From JADKAV01 sp963732355 (GTDB lineage Bacteria; Actinomycetota; Actinomycetes; S36-B12; UBA10799), in the NCBI GenBank assembly GCA_963732355.1, contig CAVSZD010000011.1:434001-498000 (forward strand): a stretch of DNA of 64,000 bases, written 5' to 3'. A program made the position numbers and the translations under genes. Shown piece by piece: positions 59,744-64,000 of this stretch (the first letter of the stretch is position 1; the number at the start of each line of letters is the position of its first letter). The notes under the pieces were generated by a model. The model did not search any database. It saw only the letters and a list, made by a program, of their open reading frames with translations, and had not been told where the DNA came from.

Positions 59744-59833
59744 TGTCCGGATCTGCAGGCTCATACAGCCCACAGCACGAATTCCCCGAGGAGCGCTCAC
59801 GTAGTGGCTTTGATCAACCTGCAAATCCGGACA
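59744..59833. repeat. 16-bp inverted repeat bounding 58 bp
   Basis: TGTCCGGATCTGCAGG (59744-59759) and CCTGCAAATCCGGACA (59818-59833) are reverse complements with one mismatch. The enclosed 58 bp show no gene. It could be the ends of a miniature element or a large hairpin; no flanking target duplication was recognised. Confidence 0.6.
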
Positions 59834-60201
59834 GCCGCCAGCCAGCAAGCGCGCTCTTCGCCATGCCACGGGTCACGGCTGCAGTGCCGCCGACGCCGGT
59901 GCACCGGACACCGGTGGGCCGCTCGAAAGTGGCACGACCACCGGCCCGATGCCACCTTGTTGCGAGATAGAGACAGACATCTCAGGACATCGCCAGCCCC
60001 CGAGCCGCACGAAGATGGAAATACCTGAACTACGCTTCGGATGCTGTCACTTTCGTGCGCCCAACTGATTTCGATGGCGAGTCAGCGTTGGCGTGAGGTT
60101 CCGATGACGACTCCCACGTGTAGTGGCACTCCGAAGCCGACCCACTGCGCGCAAGAGGCCGAAGCACCTGCTAACCGCAACCGGGCTAACTGCGACGCAG
60201 G

Positions 60202-60207
60202 TACCTT
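60202..60207 (+). promoter_or_regulatory. -10 hexamer, leaderless promoter of the sirtuin gene
   Basis: TACCTT, 6 nt before the ATG at 60214. Confidence 0.55.
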
Positions 60208-60213
60208 GAAGAC

Positions 60214-60942
60214 ATGTCCACCATCGACGACCTCATCGCCCTTTGGGGTCGCTGCGAGCGCGTCGTCGTCCTCTCTGGCGCAGGTACCTCGACAGACAGC
60301 GGAATACCCGACTTCCGCGGGCCCAACGGGCTGTGGACCAAGAATCCTGACTCCGCTGCGATGTTCGACATCGAGTCGTACCTCAACGACCCGCAGATCC
60401 GCCTGCGCGCGTGGGAAGGCCGACGCAACCATCCGGTTTGGAACGCACAGCCCAACCCCGGCCACCTGGCACTTACCGACTTGCAAAGGGCCGGTCGGCT
60501 CGGGCCGATCATCACCCAGAACATCGACGGTCTGCACCAACTGGCCGGATCCACCGATGTCCTCGAGTTGCACGGAACCATCTGGGAGATCGAGTGTCTG
60601 TCTTGCGGGGATCGCACGCCGACGCTGATCACGATGCAGCGCGAGGAGGCCGATCCGCGATGCTTGGTGTGCGGCGGGATCCTCAAGACGGCCACGATCT
60701 CCTTCGGCCAGCACCTCGACGCGTCCATTCTCGACGCCGCGATCAAGGCCGCGCGGACCGCTGATCTGCTCGTGGCCATCGGAACAACGTTGCAGGTGAT
60801 GCCCGCCGCGGGACTTGCAGATATGCCCCGGCATTTGGCGATCATCAATGCCAGCCCCACCCCCTACGACGAGCAGGCCGATGTGGCGCTCCGCGATCCC
60901 ATCGGCGAGGTGCTGCCGCGGGTGGCTGACGTGCTTGGGTGA
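60214..60942 (+). CDS. NAD-dependent protein deacylase (sirtuin, CobB type)
   Basis: A 242-residue Sir2 enzyme. NAD-binding GAGTSTDSGIPDFRG at about 24-38, the catalytic TQNIDGLHQLAG, and HGTIWEIECLSC; the zinc is held by two Cys pairs (CLSC and CLVC). Unlike acuC, which is Zn-hydrolytic, this route consumes NAD, so the window encodes both deacetylase types. Which acylated proteins it acts on is unknown. Start by leaderless -10. Confidence 0.94.
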   Translation: MSTIDDLIALWGRCERVVVLSGAGTSTDSGIPDFRGPNGLWTKNPDSAAMFDIESYLNDPQIRLRAWEGRRNHPVWNAQPNPGHLALTDLQRAGRLGPIITQNIDGLHQLAGSTDVLELHGTIWEIECLSCGDRTPTLITMQREEADPRCLVCGGILKTATISFGQHLDASILDAAIKAARTADLLVAIGTTLQVMPAAGLADMPRHLAIINASPTPYDEQADVALRDPIGEVLPRVADVLG

Positions 60943-61038
60943 TGCCGCGGGGGTCGAGTCCACCGGCACGCAGCGAATAGCTGGCGAATGCACGCCTCGC
61001 ACATATGGGCGGCGATGCATCGGTGAGACGATGGGGCC

Positions 61039-61899
61039 ATGACCCTGCTGCACACCGACCGCGGTGACTTCGAGTCCATCATCGAAGGCCCCGAGAACGG
61101 GCCTTTGGTCCTCCTGCTTCACGGTTTTCCCGAGTTGAACGTCTCGTGGCACAACCAGATCCCCGCGCTGGTCGAGGCGGGGTACCGGGTTTTGGCCCCA
61201 AACCAGCGGGGTTACGCCGGCTCGGTCAAGGACGGCTCTTACGCGACCGCCGACCTCGCGGCCGATGCCGTCGCGATGATCGACGCGATGGGCGCGGAGA
61301 AGGCCGTCGTCGTGGGCCATGACTGGGGAGGTGGGGCGGCTTGGACCGTAGCCCACCTCTTTCCCGAACGGGTTGACCGCTTGATCATCATGAACTGCCC
61401 GCCGCCCGCGGTGTTGGCGCACGAACTGACGACCAACCCGTCGCAGATGCTGAAGTCCTGGTACATGTTCTTGTTCCAACTGCCGGCGATCCCCGAGAAG
61501 TTCGTCGTCAAGCACATGCCCGGGGCCATCGTCGGCGGTTCCTTCAACCGCAGCGTCTGGAACGACGAGAACCTCGCCCCGTACCGCGCCGCCTTCGCAA
61601 CGCCAGCCGACGCGACAGGTCCGGTGAACTGGTACCGCGGTGCACTGCGCCACCCCAGGGCTACGCGCAAGCTTCCACCGATCGCGCTGCCGATCTTGAT
61701 CATCTGGGGTGTGGAGGACCAGTTCATCGGACTGGAGTCCATCGCGCCGCAGTCGCTGCGACGCGCCATCGCATACGGCAACGAGCCGAAGCTGGTACTG
61801 ATCGAGCAGGCGGGGCACTTCGTGCAGAACGAAGCTCCCGAGCAGGTCACCGCTGCGATGCTCGACTGGCTGGGACCGGCCAGCCGTCCTGTTGGTTAG
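61039..61899 (+). CDS. Alpha/beta hydrolase, epoxide hydrolase-like
   Basis: A 286-residue hydrolase. The oxyanion motif HGFPE and a nucleophile elbow GHDWGGGA with Asp (not Ser) point to the epoxide hydrolase/haloalkane dehalogenase group. A cap domain (about 130-200) has YMFLFQLPAIPEKF; the acid is in WGVEDQFI and the His in QAGHFVQNEAP. ATG at 61039. Epoxide hydrolase is the likeliest class; substrate unknown. Confidence 0.88.
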   Translation: MTLLHTDRGDFESIIEGPENGPLVLLLHGFPELNVSWHNQIPALVEAGYRVLAPNQRGYAGSVKDGSYATADLAADAVAMIDAMGAEKAVVVGHDWGGGAAWTVAHLFPERVDRLIIMNCPPPAVLAHELTTNPSQMLKSWYMFLFQLPAIPEKFVVKHMPGAIVGGSFNRSVWNDENLAPYRAAFATPADATGPVNWYRGALRHPRATRKLPPIALPILIIWGVEDQFIGLESIAPQSLRRAIAYGNEPKLVLIEQAGHFVQNEAPEQVTAAMLDWLGPASRPVG

Positions 61900-61954
61900 C
61901 GCCGGCCCGCTCGACTGGGTGGGACCGGCCGCCCCGGCAGCGCCGAAGCGTCCT

Positions 61955-62023
61955 GGTTAGAGGTTGTGCTGTTGGTTAGCGAAACCACGCGTTGTTTCTC
62001 TAACCAACAGCACAACCTCTAAC
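61955..62023. repeat. Family B nested palindrome, copy 6
   Basis: GGTTAGAGGTTGTGCTGTTG ... CAACAGCACAACCTCTAACC with perfect outer and inner arms. The centre reads CGAAACCACGCGTTG. Its right arm supplies the stop codon of the next gene. Confidence 0.9.
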
Positions 62024-63986
62024 CAACGCCCCAGAACCCCCTAGCCCAAAGCACCGCCGCAGAACCCCCCAGCGCGAGCACCTGCCCGGCCAGAACCTCG
62101 GGATCGGTTGTCGGGGCCTCACACACGAACCCCCGGCACACGTAAGCCGTTTCCAGCCCGTCCACCTTGGGCCGACCCACTGTCAAGGGCCCGCTCAGCG
62201 CGACCACTGCACCGGGGGCCGTGGCAGAGAGGGCGACACGGTGCATGGGTGAGCCGACGTCGGCGATCACGGCGACCTCGCGCGGCCCATCCAATAGCGC
62301 CTCAAGCACCGACAACCCGTGGCCCCAGAACTGCGGGTGACCGCCCAGGTGTGCGGCTTGGCCCAACACTTGCTCGGCGCGATCCCGAAGTGTCGGCGCC
62401 GAGGTCAAAGCCGAGGCGGTCAGCAACGCGTCGGCGGCAAGGCTCCAACCGGACGGTGTGGCGTTGTCGAACAGATCCGGACCCGTGGCCAGCACGTCAC
62501 CTGCCAACGAGTCCCGGCCCTGGTCCAGGAAGGCCGGCCCCAACTCTTCGACCAGTTCCAAACCGGCGGTCGACTCGCCCCCGGCGACCCCGGCAAGCGT
62601 GAATTCGGCCAGCGCCAGCGCCGCATGATCCTCAAGAACCGCCAGCGCATTGCCACGCATACCGTCGCGTGAGATCCGGTACAACTGCCCCTCGTGCACA
62701 TGCGTGGACCACACAAAGTCCCGGCAGCGCACAGCCGCCTCGACCCATTCCGGCCGGTCGAACAGGGCGCCCGCCTCCGCCAGGGCGCTGACCGTCCAAG
62801 CGTTCCAGGCGAGAACCACCTTGTCGTCGCGCGCCGGTCGCGGCCTCAACTCCCGCTCCTGCGCCATCCGTGCACGCACCTCCGGCCAGTCGGGACCGGG
62901 TTCAGAGAGCAACTGCAGGACAGACGTCCCGTGCTCGAAGGTTCCTTGGGCGCTCACCCCCAAAAGGTCCGGATCGCCGCCAGCGGCCAGCACCTGCTCG
63001 GGGGTCCACACATAGAACGCGCCCTCACGGCCCTCCGAATCCGCGTCCAGCGACGCCGCGAAACCGCCCTCGGGCGTGAGCATCTCGGTCAACAGGAAGT
63101 GCGCGGTCTCCTCCACCACCCGCCGCGCCAGTGCCGAGCCGGTCGCGCGCCACCAATGCAGGTACACCCGCATCAGCAGTGCGTTGTCGTAGAGCATCTT
63201 CTCGAAGTGCGGCACCAGCCATCGGGAGTCGACACTGTAGCGGGCGAAACCCCCAGCCAGTTGGTCGTATATGCCGCCTGTGGCCATCCGAGTGAGGGTG
63301 GTCTCCACCATCTGCAACGCCACCTGGTCCCCGCAGCGCGCGTAGCGTCGCAGCAGGTATTCGTACACCATCGGCTGCGGGAATTTGGGCGCTCCACCGA
63401 AACCCCCGAAACGGGAGTCGAAGGTCGATCCGAGCACCTGCAGCGCGCGATCGGAGGTCTCGGCGTTCACGGCCTTAGCCTCGGGCAGTCCCCCGGCGAG
63501 CCGACTCCTGACCTTGGCCGCTGTCCCCGCGATGTCTTCGCGGCGCTCCACCCAGGCGTCGGCTATGGCCTCGAGAACCAGCCGGAAACTGGGCATGCCG
63601 CTGCGCGGTTCGGGCGGGAAATAGGTGCCGGCGTAGAAGGGCTGACGGTCGTGGTCGAGGAACACGGTCATCGGCCAGCCGCCTTGCCCGGTCAGCGCTG
63701 TGGTGGCGGCCATGTAGACAGCGTCGAGGTCCGGGCGTTCCTCCCGGTCGACCTTGATGCTCACGAAGTGCTCGTTCATGTACTCGGCCGTTACGGGGTC
63801 CTCGAAGGACTCGTGTGCCATGACATGACACCAATGGCACGCGGCGTACCCGACGCTGAGCAGAACGGGCACGTCGCGCTCGCGAGCTTCGTCAAAGGCC
63901 GCGTCCTCCCACTGCCACCACTCGACGGGGTTGTCCTGGTGCTGACGCAAGTAGGGCGAGATCGCATTCGCGAGTCGGTTTGCCAC
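62019..63986 (-). CDS. Thioredoxin-domain protein of the YyaL/SPATA20 (DUF255) family
   Basis: A 655-residue cytosolic protein. The N-terminal thioredoxin-like domain (about 1-165) has the active site GYAACHWCHVMAHESF and GWPMTVFLDHD; an (alpha/alpha)-barrel glycosidase-like region follows, with PKFPQPMVYEYLLRR, HFEKMLYDNALL and ASLDADSEG. The family is widespread and its function is not settled; the CxxC suggests thiol exchange. The stop (TAG) lies inside family B copy 6, so the last codons are next to repeat sequence. Start GTG at 63986 with AACGAT 6 nt before it. Confidence 0.93.
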   Translation of the reverse strand: MANRLANAISPYLRQHQDNPVEWWQWEDAAFDEARERDVPVLLSVGYAACHWCHVMAHESFEDPVTAEYMNEHFVSIKVDREERPDLDAVYMAATTALTGQGGWPMTVFLDHDRQPFYAGTYFPPEPRSGMPSFRLVLEAIADAWVERREDIAGTAAKVRSRLAGGLPEAKAVNAETSDRALQVLGSTFDSRFGGFGGAPKFPQPMVYEYLLRRYARCGDQVALQMVETTLTRMATGGIYDQLAGGFARYSVDSRWLVPHFEKMLYDNALLMRVYLHWWRATGSALARRVVEETAHFLLTEMLTPEGGFAASLDADSEGREGAFYVWTPEQVLAAGGDPDLLGVSAQGTFEHGTSVLQLLSEPGPDWPEVRARMAQERELRPRPARDDKVVLAWNAWTVSALAEAGALFDRPEWVEAAVRCRDFVWSTHVHEGQLYRISRDGMRGNALAVLEDHAALALAEFTLAGVAGGESTAGLELVEELGPAFLDQGRDSLAGDVLATGPDLFDNATPSGWSLAADALLTASALTSAPTLRDRAEQVLGQAAHLGGHPQFWGHGLSVLEALLDGPREVAVIADVGSPMHRVALSATAPGAVVALSGPLTVGRPKVDGLETAYVCRGFVCEAPTTDPEVLAGQVLALGGSAAVLWARGFWGVG

Positions 63987-64000
63987 GCCCCCATCGTTGT

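Larger units (their letters stand above)
59608..60213. other. 600-bp intergenic region with one inverted repeat
   Basis: No credible coding sequence on either strand: frames are short or have no family features. It holds the inverted repeat at 59744/59818 and, at the right end, the leaderless promoter of the sirtuin gene. Confidence 0.6.

Noticed and set aside
1..64000. Insertion sequences, prophage or plasmid genes
   Set aside because: No transposase, integrase, recombinase or phage structural gene was recognised among the open frames.

Overview
The window is a chromosomal segment of a high-GC Gram-positive bacterium, almost certainly an actinobacterium (Actinomycetota). The support is: GC-rich codon use with frequent GTG starts; a rex-hemA-hemC-cobA/hemD-hemB cluster; a ClpC-type Clp ATPase; the ribosomal protein bS22; and two blocks whose gene order matches, from memory, Mycobacterium tuberculosis Rv0495c-Rv0512 (18-35 kb here) and Rv3585-Rv3596c (35-42 kb here). 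Genus cannot be told from sequence alone. No rRNA, tRNA, CRISPR array, prophage, transposase or plasmid gene was found; this is mostly core genome with a few accessory islets.

Layout. 0-1.5 kb: thiamine ABC transporter (permease cut by the window edge, lipoprotein binding protein) under a TPP riboswitch. 2.1-4.2 kb: PQ-loop protein, then a small operon with a palindromic metal/persulfide-repressor-like operator driving a CxxC membrane protein and a TDT-family exporter. 4.2-8.7 kb: FtsX-type permease and OatA-like acyltransferase. 8.9-10.1 kb: secreted beta-propeller. 10.1-12.6 kb: an AAA/DUF3696 ATPase with an unrecognised partner carrying a PLD-like HDR motif, preceded by a damaged DUF4333 gene; this is the best candidate for an undescribed system. 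12.6-19.9 kb: haem biosynthesis with Rex, a glutaredoxin-like protein and an acyl-CoA synthetase. 19.9-34.9 kb: HAD phosphatase, acyltransferase, epimerase, bS22, AcuC, MgtE-like protein, ProC, PPK2, P-type ATPase, proline dehydrogenase, TetR, TIM-barrel protein, Ppx and a conserved Cys-rich protein. 35.3-42 kb: RadA, DisA, a membrane protein, MutY and ClpC. 42.3-64 kb: GH63 glycosidase, FluC-DUF190-FluC fluoride cluster, L,D-transpeptidase, GT-C-like membrane protein, Sua5/TsaC, Zn alcohol dehydrogenase, FUSC transporter, YdeI protein, winged helix protein, TerC, M20 peptidase, EamA transporter, CtpE-like ATPase, sirtuin, alpha/beta hydrolase and YyaL-like protein.

Themes. Polyphosphate handling (PPK2, Ppx), proline interconversion (ProC, proline dehydrogenase) and c-di-AMP/DNA repair (RadA-DisA, MutY) sit together. 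Many genes have a TANNNT -10 hexamer 6-7 nt before the start codon, so leaderless transcription looks common. At least six conserved genes are each broken by exactly one extra base, a pattern that suggests sequence errors more than decay. Gaps carry two repeat families: family A (16-bp core AAGCAAAGCTGGAAAC, always in the same orientation, with locus-specific tails) and family B (about 69-bp nested palindromes, mostly between convergent genes).
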